DNA from: Candidatus Aenigmarchaeota archaeon ex4484_52 | GTDB taxonomy: Archaea > EX4484-52 | Length of the DNA stretch: 22,234 nt | Assembly (NCBI GenBank): GCA_002254415.1 | Contig: NJDR01000004.1 | Coordinates: forward strand, 1 to 22,234 | Direction: 5' to 3' | Shown: one piece after another, positions 1 through 7,659 of the stretch | Position numbering within the stretch: position 1 is the stretch's first letter | Layout of the letters: each line of letters begins with the position of its first letter | The notes under the pieces: generated by a model | The model's database searches: none | Seen by the model: only the letters and a program-made list of their open reading frames with translations | What the model was told of the DNA's origin: nothing | Program-made: the position numbers and the translations under genes

Positions 1-479
1 AATTCGATTTTTAGATGATTTAAATTTCTTAAAATTTTTTCATCTCTGCTAATATTTGCAGAAGTAGTAATAAATGCAATATTTGTCTTTTTAATTTTTT
101 TTTGTATTTTTGTGTCCAGCAGGCGTATTCCAATTGTATTTTTATATGCTGTTGCAACTCTCAAAAATGATTTTTCTTTTTTCTCTAAAATTATTGTATA
201 GGGTCCTGGCAGATATTTTTTAATTATATTTCTTTGATTTTCATTTGTTTTGCAATTTTGAAAAATCCAGTCAAATGATGGGGCAATTACAGACATTGGC
301 TTATTAAATTGCCTTTTTTTTATTTTAAATATTTCCAGCACCAAATCATCTTTTTTTGCATTGCACCCGATTGCAAATAAAGTATCTGTTGGGTAAATAA
401 TTATTTTGGAATCCAGTATATTTTGCGTTAGTCCATTTATTGTAATTATTTTTGGATTATGTTTAATCACTTGCTTCAT
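1..479 (-). CDS. sua5: Sua5/YrdC threonylcarbamoyl-AMP synthase, partial (C-terminus beyond left edge)
   Basis: I translated this partial gene directly; it runs off the left edge, leaving 159 codons. The YrdC fold signature is clear: YPTDTLFAIGCNA near residue 30, a KIKKRQFNKPMSVIA stretch (the Lys/Arg nucleotide-binding region), GPYTIIL in mid-domain, GIR, and TTSANIS near the end. The family condenses threonine, bicarbonate and ATP into threonylcarbamoyl-AMP, the first step of tRNA t6A37 modification, in the cytoplasm. Whether the extra C-terminal Sua5 domain is present cannot be seen. The ATG at 479 lies inside the end of the upstream membrane protein gene (17-nt overlap, different frame), suggesting translational coupling. 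The family call is secure; long Sua5 versus short YrdC is not resolved. Confidence 0.9.
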   Translation of the reverse strand, partial: MKQVIKHNPKIITINGLTQNILDSKIIIYPTDTLFAIGCNAKKDDLVLEIFKIKKRQFNKPMSVIAPSFDWIFQNCKTNENQRNIIKKYLPGPYTIILEKKEKSFLRVATAYKNTIGIRLLDTKIQKKIKKTNIAFITTSANISRDEKILRNLNHLKIE

Positions 480-1215
480 CTTCGCCAACCATAATTACAT
501 GCCTGCTTTTTTCTGCTTCAGCTCCTTTTTTTCTACTATCTTGATATTCTTTATTTGCAACAGCATAATCTTTAGCAACCTTTGCAGGACCTCCAAAAAT
601 ACTTGTATCTCCAAAAAGCACATCTAACCATGCATTCCATTTACTTGCTTTTTTTAATCCTTTTATCCACAAAAATATGAAAAAACCACCAAGAAGTTTT
701 CCAAAAAATGAAAACGCAATGCCTGCAATTAAAGGGTAAAAACCACCAACAATTGTTGCAATGAATGCAGAAATATAAACTAATTTTGTCAATTTTGGAC
801 CTGTTTTAAATATAGAGTTTGTCATAAATGAAATAAATAATAATAAAAACACTGTTGGGATAAGCAGTCCAAAGACAAAATCATGCTGAAGAGAGCCATT
901 TAATATTTGTAGATTATTTCCAAAAAACATTCTGTAAAGCCAGGAATCAATATTTCCAGAAGGACCGTTAAATGCAGAGCCACCAAAACTATCTGAAAAA
1001 TCATTAATTTCATTTCCAGAAAGAGTGCTGCCTAAATCAATATAATCTGTCTGAAATTTCAAAATATCGCGAAATATAAAGTCATAAGCATTCCTGTGCA
1101 GATTTTCACCAATATCTTCATAAAAGACCTCATCCATTCCAAAGCCAAGAACATTTTGAATTAAAGAAAAAAAACAAATTATACTTGCAATTAGCAATAT
1201 TGATTTTATATTCAT
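463..1215 (-). CDS. Membrane protein of unknown function with signal peptide
   Basis: I do not recognise this 250-residue protein. It starts with a Lys-containing N-terminus and a hydrophobic segment (about residues 5-24) that looks like a signal peptide or anchor. An acidic, Ser/Gly/Asn-rich stretch follows to about residue 105, probably outside the cell. Three hydrophobic segments lie at roughly 112-132, 143-163 and 165-185. The last 60 residues are charged and probably cytoplasmic, ending in an acidic GEDEASD tail. A TATA-like box sits 20-29 nt before the ATG, so this is probably the first gene of a transcript continuing into sua5, whose start it overlaps by 17 nt. There is no enzymatic motif. 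Confidence 0.75.
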   Translation of the reverse strand: MNIKSILLIASIICFFSLIQNVLGFGMDEVFYEDIGENLHRNAYDFIFRDILKFQTDYIDLGSTLSGNEINDFSDSFGGSAFNGPSGNIDSWLYRMFFGNNLQILNGSLQHDFVFGLLIPTVFLLLFISFMTNSIFKTGPKLTKLVYISAFIATIVGGFYPLIAGIAFSFFGKLLGGFFIFLWIKGLKKASKWNAWLDVLFGDTSIFGGPAKVAKDYAVANKEYQDSRKKGAEAEKSRHVIMVGEDEASD

Positions 1216-1234
1216 ATTATCTTACTAAACCAAA

Positions 1235-1244
1235 AATATAAATA
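1235..1244 (-). promoter_or_regulatory. Candidate archaeal TATA box for the 250-aa membrane protein
   Basis: On the minus strand this reads TATTTATATT, 20-29 nt before the ATG at 1215. That spacing fits an archaeal TATA box driving a leaderless or near-leaderless transcript. Inferred from position and composition only, in very A+T-rich DNA. Confidence 0.4.
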
Positions 1245-1397
1245 GTTTTTCTAAAATTAATAAAATAAATTATAGCAAATAAATATATTATAATAGTACA
1301 GAAGATGCAGATACAGATATGGTGATAGAGCATATCGCAGATATAGATTATTTAATGAAAGTAGATAAATCCAGCAAAAAATAAAAATTAGTTATAG

Positions 1398-1779
1398 TCC
1401 ACTGCCTATACCCTGAGAGTAGAACTTGTTAATTTTTTGAATAAAAATCATCCTGATATGGAATTTAATAACAGGAAGACCACTGCATTTTACTGGTTTA
1501 AAAACAGGTCAAAATATTACTTTTGATTCAGGCACAAAAATAAGTGAAATAGCAAATTTATATAAACACAATCAATTATATCCAAATCAAGCAGCAACAT
1601 TGAAAAATGAAAGCCATCCTAAATAGGCAGACAAAATTGATGTTGCACATGAAAAAACAAAAGAAAATAATAAAGAAAGTGATTGGCTTTTGTTTGTAAT
1701 TGTCTTAATTATTTTGCTTTTTTTAGCATTCACAAACGAGAATTATATTAGAGAAATTATCTATATTATTGAAAATTAA
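1398..1779 (+). pseudogene. Decayed ORF encoding a small protein with a C-terminal membrane anchor
   Basis: The gap 1216-1812 has no intact gene, but this part looks like broken coding sequence. One frame is open from 1398 to 1526 and includes MEFNNRKTTAFYWFKNR from an ATG at 1458. A second frame (1441-1779) takes over and reads GTKISEIANLYKHNQLYPNQ. It is cut by an in-frame TAG at 1624-1626, then continues through a charged stretch and one strong membrane helix (DWLLFVIVLIILLFLAF) to a TAA at 1777-1779. The second half has no in-frame Met, so one frameshift plus one nonsense change is the simplest explanation. A 21-codon ORF at 1319-1384 may be another remnant. The family is not recognised. 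Confidence 0.45.
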
Positions 1780-1812
1780 AATTTTAAATAAATTATAAAT
1801 TAGAATATTCAT

Positions 1813-3021
1813 ATGCCTTTAATTTTAATATTGGATATTTTTATTTTCTGTTTTCTTGGAATTATTGCAGGAATTTTTACAGGGCTTTTGCCTGCAATAC
1901 ATATTAATCTTATTGCAATAATTGTAATGTCTTTTTTTGCCAGTACAAATTTTAGCCCTGTTTTGCTTTGTGTTTTTATTTGTTCAATGGCAATTGCACA
2001 TAGTTTTTTGGATTTTATTCCCTCTCTTGTTTTTGGAATGCCGTCCAGCGACACTGTATTGTTTGTTCTTCCAGCACACAGGTTGCTAAAAAGAAAAAGA
2101 GGAAAAGAAGCAATTTTTTTGAGTGCTGCGGGTGGCCTGATTGCATATTTGTTATTTATACTGGTTTTTGTATTTTCAATATACAAAATTATTCCCTTTA
2201 TTTATTCATCAATTGCAAATCATATTGCATATATTCTTATTTTGTGCATATTAATTATACTTTATTTTTCAAAAAACAAGAGTAAGTCCTTTTTTTGCTT
2301 TATCTTGTCTGGAATTTATGGGATATTGTGTTTAAATTCACCAATTAATAGCAATTATGTATTGCTTCCAATGTTGAGCGGTTTGTTTGGATTTTGTCTT
2401 TTGATATTGAGCATAGGGCAGAAATCAAGTATTTCAAAACAAAAATCAACAATTCCATTATTTGATAAAATTAATTTAATAAAATCCAGTTTTATTGGCT
2501 TGATTGCAGGCATTATTGCGGGGTTTCTTCCGGGATTTGGAAGCAGCCAGTCGGGATTTCTTGCAGAAAAATTATTCGGAAAAGGAAATTCAAAATATTT
2601 TATTTCAACTCTTGGGGCAATAAATACAATTAATTTGATTATTTCAATAATGTGCATTTACCTAATAACAAAGGCGAGAAGCGGTAGTGCGATTGCAATT
2701 GGAGAAATACTCGGGGCAATTGAATTTAAACATATTATTTTATTTATCGGAGTCGGAGCAATTAGTGCTTCAATTTCATTTTTTATTGTAATGAAAATAG
2801 GCGACTTTGCACTAAAATATATCAGCAAAATAAATTATACATTGTTTAATATAATTATTCTTGTTTTTACAGGTTCTGTAATTTTGTATTTTTCCGGTTT
2901 TTATGGATTATTTATTTGCTTTGTCGGCACCTGCCTTGGAATTTACACAAAACTTTCAAATGTCAGGCAAAGCATTTTAATGGGCTGTTTAGTTATTCCT
3001 GTTATTTTGTTCTTGTTGTAA
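1813..3021 (+). CDS. TctA/DUF112-family integral membrane protein
   Basis: This is a 402-residue, almost entirely hydrophobic protein with about ten membrane segments. It has an internal repeat: GIIAGIFTGLLPAIHINL around residues 17-34 and GLIAGIIAGFLPGFGSSQSG around 229-248. The paired Gly-Leu-Pro loops and overall length match the TctA/DUF112 family, whose bacterial members are large permease subunits of tripartite tricarboxylate transporters. Archaeal members usually occur alone, and no TctB or TctC partner is visible here, so the substrate is unknown. A TTTTAAATA box lies 23-31 nt before the ATG. The stop is 57 nt before rps6e, which has its own promoter-like sequence. The family call is good; transport function is inferred. 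Confidence 0.75.
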   Translation: MPLILILDIFIFCFLGIIAGIFTGLLPAIHINLIAIIVMSFFASTNFSPVLLCVFICSMAIAHSFLDFIPSLVFGMPSSDTVLFVLPAHRLLKRKRGKEAIFLSAAGGLIAYLLFILVFVFSIYKIIPFIYSSIANHIAYILILCILIILYFSKNKSKSFFCFILSGIYGILCLNSPINSNYVLLPMLSGLFGFCLLILSIGQKSSISKQKSTIPLFDKINLIKSSFIGLIAGIIAGFLPGFGSSQSGFLAEKLFGKGNSKYFISTLGAINTINLIISIMCIYLITKARSGSAIAIGEILGAIEFKHIILFIGVGAISASISFFIVMKIGDFALKYISKINYTLFNIIILVFTGSVILYFSGFYGLFICFVGTCLGIYTKLSNVRQSILMGCLVIPVILFLL

Positions 3022-3042
3022 TTTCAATATTGTTTTTTTGCC

Positions 3043-3056
3043 ATATATTTAAAAAG
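3043..3056 (+). promoter_or_regulatory. Candidate TATA box for the rps6e-rpl39e-rpl31e operon
   Basis: ATATATTTAAAAAG lies 23-36 nt before the rps6e ATG, the distance expected for a TATA box of a leaderless archaeal transcript. The same motif shape precedes cdc6 and rps17 in this window, which supports the call. Confidence 0.5.
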
Positions 3057-3078
3057 ATAATTAACTTAATTTTAATAT

Positions 3079-3477
3079 ATGACAAATACGAGAATTATAG
3101 TGTCAAATCCAAAATCAGGAAAAACATATCAAAGACAATTAAAGACAAAAAAAATAAAAGTATTGACTAATTTTAAAATAGGAGATGTTTTCGATGCAGG
3201 AATTATTGATTTTCCTGCCTATAAATTTCAAATTACAGGCGGAACTGACAAAAACGGGTTTCCAATGAGAAAGGGTTTTTTTAGTGCTTCAAAAAAACGC
3301 ATTTTAATATCAAGGGGGCAGGGAATAAAAAACAAAAAAAAAGGAATAAAAAGGAGGAAAATGGTTTGTGGCTCAGTAATAACAGAAGACATTGCACAAA
3401 TAAATTGCAAAATAACAAAATACGGAAATCAAGAAATAGATACTTTTTTTGAAAAAAAACAAGAAACAAATAAATAA
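3079..3477 (+). CDS. rps6e: Small-subunit ribosomal protein S6e
   Basis: This 132-residue protein matches archaeal S6e along its whole length. It opens with RIIVSNPKSGKTYQRQLK, followed by KIGDVFDAGIIDFPAYKFQI, then the hallmark ITGGTDKNGFPMRKG, then a basic stretch with SRGQGIKNKKKGIKRRK, and VITEDIAQINCKI near the C-terminus. It is a structural component of the 30S subunit. It lies 6 nt upstream of rpl39e, and the two are probably co-transcribed from the TATA box at about 3043-3056. Length is normal for the archaeal form, which lacks the eukaryotic phosphorylated tail. Confidence 0.95.
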   Translation: MTNTRIIVSNPKSGKTYQRQLKTKKIKVLTNFKIGDVFDAGIIDFPAYKFQITGGTDKNGFPMRKGFFSASKKRILISRGQGIKNKKKGIKRRKMVCGSVITEDIAQINCKITKYGNQEIDTFFEKKQETNK

Positions 3478-3483
3478 TATAAA

Positions 3484-3657
3484 ATGACTAAAAAAACAAA
3501 AGGGAAAAAAATAAAATTGGCATCTGCACGCAAGAGTGCTGACCCATCCCCGAGATGGGCAGATATTAAAGTGTATGGTCTAAAGAAAGCAAGATTCAGA
3601 AGCATTAAAAGATTCAGAAGCAAAATCTGGCGAAAAGGAGGCAAATTAAAAATATAA
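3484..3657 (+). CDS. rpl39e: Large-subunit ribosomal protein L39e
   Basis: A 57-residue, very basic ORF. It starts MTKKTKGKKIKLASARKS, has an SPRWADIKVYG centre (matching the family's P.W...K element) and ends FRSKIWRKGGKLKI, equivalent to the RRHWRRSKLKV end of L39e. L39e lines the peptide exit tunnel. Gene order supports the call: archaea commonly have rpl39e directly before rpl31e, which starts 10 nt downstream here. It is slightly longer than the usual 50-51 residues because of a looser middle. Confidence 0.88.
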   Translation: MTKKTKGKKIKLASARKSADPSPRWADIKVYGLKKARFRSIKRFRSKIWRKGGKLKI

Positions 3658-3667
3658 AATTAGCATT

Positions 3668-4036
3668 ATGGAAAAAACAATTACAATACCCCTAAAAGAT
3701 GTTTATAATAAATCTTCTTATACAAAACGGGCAAAAAAATGCATTTTTCTGGTAAAAAAATTCTTAAAAAAACATACTAAGACAAATGAAAAAAATATAA
3801 AAATAGGCGTCCAGTTAAATGAATTTATATGGAAAAATGGAATGAAAAATACACCAAGAAAAATAGATATTAATATTTCCAAAAAAGATAAATTTTTGAT
3901 TGCAAATTTGCCTGGCATTGCTATTGAAGAAAAAGAAGCAATAAAAACAGAAGAAACTATAGGAAAAAAAATACAAACAAAAACAGAGGAGAAAAAAGAA
4001 GAAAAAACAATCAGTGATGATAAGCCAAATTTATGA
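3668..4036 (+). CDS. rpl31e: Large-subunit ribosomal protein L31e with charged C-terminal tail
   Basis: A 122-residue protein starting MEKTITIPLKDVYNKSSYTKRAKKC, the typical L31e opening (TIPL...A....R...A...), followed by a Lys-rich helix and the ENIKIGVQLNEFIWKNGMKNTPRKI core with its conserved N..IW..G....PRKI element. The fold ends near residue 85. The remaining 35 or so residues are an Glu/Lys/Thr-rich, low-complexity tail. L31e sits near the exit tunnel. In many euryarchaea eIF6 follows; here the next gene is a DNA glycosylase whose ATG at 4017 overlaps the L31e 3' end by 20 nt, indicating translational coupling. Confidence 0.92.
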   Translation: MEKTITIPLKDVYNKSSYTKRAKKCIFLVKKFLKKHTKTNEKNIKIGVQLNEFIWKNGMKNTPRKIDINISKKDKFLIANLPGIAIEEKEAIKTEETIGKKIQTKTEEKKEEKTISDDKPNL

Positions 4037-4685
4037 TATTCTTTTTGAAAAATACAATAATATTGTAACTTCATGGTGGCCTATAATTTCTAAAAATCCC
4101 AATGATAAAATTTTTGAAATAATTGCAGGAGTTATTTTAACACAAAATACAAATTGGAATAATGCAAAAAAAGCAATTGAAAATTTAAAAGACAATAATT
4201 TGCTCAATATTGAAAAAATAAATAATATTGAAATAAATAAATTGGAGTTGATTATTCGCCCAGCAGGTTTTTATCGCGCAAAAGCAATTTATTTGAAAAA
4301 CATAACTGATTTTTTTATTTTTAATCCATTTGAAAAATTCAATAAAATAAAAACAAATGATGCAAGAAAATTATTGCTAAAAACAAAAGGAATTGGTTTT
4401 GAAAGTGCTGACTCTATTTTGCTTTATGCTTTTGGCAAACCAATTTTTGTAATTGATGCATATACAAAAAGGATTTCAGAGCGTCTAAATTTGGCAAATA
4501 ATTATGAGTATAATAATCTGCAGAAAATTTTTGAAGAAAATATCAAAAGAGATGCAAAAATATACAAACAATATCATGGATTAATTGTTGAACATTGCAA
4601 AAAATATTGCAGAAAAAAACCAATTTGCAGTAGATGCATTTTAAAAGAAATTTGTTTTTTTTCTTATAGTGCCGATATCAAATAA
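4017..4685 (+). CDS. HhH-GPD DNA glycosylase of the MagIII/endonuclease III-like group
   Basis: A 222-residue HhH-GPD base-excision glycosylase. FEIIAGVILTQNTNWNNAKK (residues 33-52) is the family N-terminal helix with its Gln. KGIGFESADSILLYAF (124-139) is the helix-hairpin-helix, and VIDAYTKRI carries the catalytic Asp147. The position of the endonuclease III AP-lyase Lys is not Lys here (FESADS), so a monofunctional glycosylase is expected. The TSWWP near residue 18 and the ESAD hairpin resemble 3-methyladenine glycosylase MagIII. Unlike Helicobacter MagIII it ends with a likely 4Fe-4S cluster: Cys198, Cys204, Cys207 and Cys213, plus Cys194. I chose ATG 4017 over the in-frame GTG at 4014. 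The base specificity is uncertain. Confidence 0.85.
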   Translation: MISQIYDILFEKYNNIVTSWWPIISKNPNDKIFEIIAGVILTQNTNWNNAKKAIENLKDNNLLNIEKINNIEINKLELIIRPAGFYRAKAIYLKNITDFFIFNPFEKFNKIKTNDARKLLLKTKGIGFESADSILLYAFGKPIFVIDAYTKRISERLNLANNYEYNNLQKIFEENIKRDAKIYKQYHGLIVEHCKKYCRKKPICSRCILKEICFFSYSADIK

Positions 4686-4700
4686 TGCAAAAAAGTTAAA

Positions 4701-4881
4701 AACCACAGATTACATCCTGTTGGATACTTACGCAATTGACATTGTCCAACAGAGCAGATTAACACATATTAAAAAAATCGAAATAATTTGCAACAATAAC
4801 AGCAAATTTTTAACTTTTTTTATTGTATTTGCAATAATTTATGTACAATAAAAAAATCTTGTGGAAATCTGCTCTGTTAGA
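4701..4881. repeat. Palindromic intergenic element, copy A
   Basis: This stretch lies in the 540-bp gap before nrdD. CTGTTGGA at 4717-4724 pairs with TCCAACAG at 4745-4752 (20-nt loop). AACAGAGCAGATT at 4748-4760 recurs as its exact inverse at 4866-4878. The ends are also roughly inverted: AACCACAGATT at 4701-4711 versus AATCTTGTGG at 4855-4864. The same words, TGTTRGATA hairpins and CCACRAGATT units, recur at 12373-12521 and 13203-13245. It carries no convincing ORF and looks like a small non-autonomous or REP-like repeat. Boundaries are approximate. Confidence 0.55.
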
Positions 4882-4912
4882 TAGTATTGAATTTTATTAT
4901 TAAGATTTTTTT

Positions 4913-5068
4913 ATGATTAAATATTATAGAGATTTGCAGGATTTTTTAATAAAAATTTTATTATTCTTTTCTTTAATCACAGCATCGATTACTTTATTAT
5001 GTAAAGGACACAATGATTTTATTTTTGTTTCATTTATATTTAACGAATATGTTTTGTGTTATGCTTAA
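4913..5068 (+). CDS. Possible small membrane protein, 51 aa
   Basis: A short ORF just downstream of repeat copy A. It begins MIKYYRDLQDFLIKILLFF and contains one hydrophobic helix (about residues 11-30, ending SITLLC), then a short tail rich in Phe. I recognise no family. A T-rich stretch precedes the ATG but there is no clear ribosome-binding site. It could be a genuine small membrane protein, a remnant of a longer gene, or chance in A+T-rich DNA. The rest of the 5069-5226 gap is A+T-rich and holds TATA-like runs (around 5171-5187) that may serve nrdD. Confidence 0.3.
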   Translation: MIKYYRDLQDFLIKILLFFSLITASITLLCKGHNDFIFVSFIFNEYVLCYA

Positions 5069-5226
5069 TAGACAATCTATATCTATAAAATTATAAATGT
5101 TTTTATTTTATTATTTTTGAGTATTTGAATTTATATACATCAAAAAAATTTTTTGTCAGAAAAAAGAATTTTATAAATATATAATATATCTGCATAATAT
5201 GAATTATTTAATACACAAAAAATAAT

Positions 5227-7659
5227 ATGGAACTAAAAAAAATAATAAAACGAAACGGCAAAATTGTTGATTTTGATATAGCAAAAATAAGCCGTGCAAT
5301 TTTCAAAGCAGCGCAATCTATTGGAGGAAAGGATTTTAATCTTGCAAAGGAAATCGCAAAAAAGGTTTTATTTTATGCAAAAATCTCTTTAAATACAGAT
5401 ACACCAACAGTTGAGCAGATACAGGATTGTGTTGAAAAAGTTTTGATTGAAGAGGGGCATGCTCAAACAGCAAAAGCATATATTTTATACAGAAATCAAA
5501 GAAAGCAAACAAGAGAAATGCAAGGGATAATTAATTCTACAGATATGGTTGATAATTATTTAAAAAAAATGGACTGGATGGTAAAAGAAAATTCAAATAT
5601 GGATTTTTCTCTCCAGGGCCTGAACAATTATCTGTCAAATATTGTAATTTCAAAATACTGGCTAAATAAAATCTATCCAAAAGAAGTTCGTGAAGCACAT
5701 ACAAGAGGGGATTTGCATATTCATGATCTGGGAATGCTTTCTGCATATTGTTGTGGCTGGGAATTAAAGGATTTGCTTGAATCAGGATTTGGCGGGGTAT
5801 ATGGAAAAGTTGAGAGCAGGCCTCCAAAACACCTTAAAACTGCATTGGGTCAGATTGTTAATTTTTTCTACACTCTTCAGGGCGAGACAGCGGGTGCTGT
5901 TGCATTCAGCAATTTTGACACATATTTATCTCCTTTCATAAGATATGATAATCTGGACTACAAGGAAGTAAAACAGGCAATACAGGAATTTATTTTCAAT
6001 ATCAATGTGCCAACAAGAGTTGGTTTCCAATGCATTTCCCAAGACACTCAAATTTTAACACATGATGGGTGGAAAAATTATGATGAAATAAATATTGGAG
6101 ATAAAATTAAAACATTTAATATTTCAAAAAAAATAATAGAGGACAATGTTGTAAATAATGTCTTTAAAAAAAAATACAAAGGCATTATGTATAATTTAAA
6201 GAACCAGATTCAGGACCAATTGATTTCTCCAGAGCATAGGGTTGTCAGAAAAAAGTTTCAAAGTAATGAGTATGTGCTGGAGCCAATTGAAGAAGTTATT
6301 AAATTAAAGTCGCCGGTGATAATTCCGATTTCTGAAAATAAAGAAACTTGCATTCAAAAAATAAATAAAATAAACTACAACGGAATTATTTGGTGCCCAA
6401 ATACCAAAAATGAGACAGTCATTGCAAGACGCAACGGCAAGGTATTTATTACAGGAAATACGCCCTTCACAAACATCACAATGGATTTGGTTCCAACTGG
6501 CCTAGTTGCAAAAGAAAATATTATAATCGGCGGAAAAAAGCAAAAAGAAACTTATGCTGAATTTCAAAAGGAAATGGATATACTAAACAAAGCATTTGCA
6601 GAAGTTATGTGCGAAGGCGATGCAAGGGGAAGGATTTTTACATTTCCAATCCCAACATACAATATAACAAAAAAATTTAACTGGGATAATAAAAATCTTG
6701 ATTCCTTGTGGGAGATGACTTCAAAGTACGGCACTCCTTATTTTTCAAATTTTATCCACTCAGATATGAATCCGGATGATGTCAGAAGTATGTGTTGTCG
6801 ACTTAAATTGGATAACCGCGAATTGAGAAAAAGACAAGGAGGGCTGTTTGCATCAGCTCCGCTTACAGGAAGCATCGCTGTAGTAACGATTAACTTGCCC
6901 AGAATAGGATTTGTATCCCACAACAAGGCTGAATTTTACGAACAATTAGAATATTTGATGAGAATTGCAAAAACAAGTTTAGAAATCAAAAGAAAAATAT
7001 TAGAGGAATATACAAAAGGAGGTCTATATCCTTATGCAAAATTTTATTTAAGAAAAATATATAATTCAACTGGAAAATACTGGTCAAATCATTTCAATAC
7101 AATTGGATTCTTGGGGATGAATGAGGCAATATTGAATTTTTTGGGAGAAGATATTGGAACAAAAAATGGCAAAAAATTCGCACTTGAAATTATGGATTTC
7201 ATGAGAAAAAAATTATCTGATTTTCAGAAAGATTCGGGAAATATGTATAATTTGGAAGCAACACCAGCAGAAGGGTGCAATTACAGGTTTGCAAAATTAG
7301 ACAAACAACAATTCATAAATATAATTCAGCAAGGAAAAAATGAGCCATATTATACAAACTCCTCACAACTCCCAGTAGATTACACAGAGGATATGTTTTT
7401 TGCTCTTGAGCATCAAGATGAACTTCAATGCAAATATTCAGGTGGTACAGTTCTGCACATCTTTTTGGGTGAACACATTAATGATAAAAATATGTGCAAA
7501 AAACTTGTCAAAAAAATAGCATATAATTTTAAACTGCCTTATTTTTCTATTACTCCAACATTCAGCATTTGCCCTGTTCATGGATATATTCCAGGAGAGC
7601 ATTGGAAATGTCCTGTATGTATAAAAGAAGAAAAAAATGAATGTCGATGGTCAAAATGA
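5227..7659 (+). CDS. nrdD: Anaerobic ribonucleoside-triphosphate reductase with mini-intein, lacking the glycyl-radical C-terminus
   Basis: The 810-residue product is 667 residues of NrdD plus a 143-residue intein. An ATP cone (residues 1-100, IIKRNGKIVDFDIAKISRAI) senses ATP/dATP. The class III reductase core follows: DLHIHDLG, CCGWELKDLL, NVPTRVGFQ, the intein, TPFTNITMDL, FPIPTYNITK, then VRSMCCRL with Cys523/Cys524 (one is expected to be the thiyl-radical cysteine) and LTGSIAVVTINLPR. Near the end is the zinc motif CPVHGYIPGEHWKCPVC. Normally about 25-30 more residues follow, with the RVxGY glycyl-radical loop. Here the ORF stops at NECRWSK, and no other plus-strand frame continues the motif. 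The enzyme reduces NTPs to dNTPs using the NrdG-generated radical; activity without that glycine is doubtful. The last 9 nt overlap the convergent thiolase gene. Confidence 0.93.
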   Translation: MELKKIIKRNGKIVDFDIAKISRAIFKAAQSIGGKDFNLAKEIAKKVLFYAKISLNTDTPTVEQIQDCVEKVLIEEGHAQTAKAYILYRNQRKQTREMQGIINSTDMVDNYLKKMDWMVKENSNMDFSLQGLNNYLSNIVISKYWLNKIYPKEVREAHTRGDLHIHDLGMLSAYCCGWELKDLLESGFGGVYGKVESRPPKHLKTALGQIVNFFYTLQGETAGAVAFSNFDTYLSPFIRYDNLDYKEVKQAIQEFIFNINVPTRVGFQCISQDTQILTHDGWKNYDEINIGDKIKTFNISKKIIEDNVVNNVFKKKYKGIMYNLKNQIQDQLISPEHRVVRKKFQSNEYVLEPIEEVIKLKSPVIIPISENKETCIQKINKINYNGIIWCPNTKNETVIARRNGKVFITGNTPFTNITMDLVPTGLVAKENIIIGGKKQKETYAEFQKEMDILNKAFAEVMCEGDARGRIFTFPIPTYNITKKFNWDNKNLDSLWEMTSKYGTPYFSNFIHSDMNPDDVRSMCCRLKLDNRELRKRQGGLFASAPLTGSIAVVTINLPRIGFVSHNKAEFYEQLEYLMRIAKTSLEIKRKILEEYTKGGLYPYAKFYLRKIYNSTGKYWSNHFNTIGFLGMNEAILNFLGEDIGTKNGKKFALEIMDFMRKKLSDFQKDSGNMYNLEATPAEGCNYRFAKLDKQQFINIIQQGKNEPYYTNSSQLPVDYTEDMFFALEHQDELQCKYSGGTVLHIFLGEHINDKNMCKKLVKKIAYNFKLPYFSITPTFSICPVHGYIPGEHWKCPVCIKEEKNECRWSK
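6031..6459 (+). other. Mini-intein inside NrdD (143 aa, residues 269-411)
   Basis: The insert starts at Cys269 (block A: CISQDTQILTHDGWKNYDEI) and ends with FITGN at Asn411, followed by the extein Thr412. The block B-like motif is LISPEHRVV (His337), and the C-terminal splicing region reads NETVIARRNGKVFITGN. Removing it joins NVPTRVGFQ to TPFTNITMDL, restoring a conserved NrdD stretch beside the active site. At 143 residues there is no room for a LAGLIDADG endonuclease, so it is a mini-intein that cannot home by itself. The penultimate residue is Gly, not the usual His, a recognised minority variant in which Asn cyclisation must be assisted by other residues. Boundaries are firm from the extein match. 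Confidence 0.93.

Noticed and set aside
1308..1348. GCAGATACAGAT / GCAGATATAGAT direct repeats
   Set aside because: Two imperfect 12-mers in A+T-rich DNA 29 bp apart; too weak to call a repeat array.
1809..2186. Long minus-strand ORFs opposite the TctA-like gene (also 2355-2657)
   Set aside because: They are antisense shadows of a clear membrane protein gene; their composition follows the complementary codons and they match no family.
3228..4074. Minus-strand ORFs across the ribosomal genes, Phe/Leu rich
   Set aside because: They are reverse complements of Lys-rich ribosomal proteins, which naturally read as Phe-rich; no independent coding signal.
4701..4881. tRNA or CRISPR repeat explanation for the palindromic elements
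   Set aside because: No cloverleaf or T-loop sequence, and copies are dispersed rather than regularly spaced with spacers.
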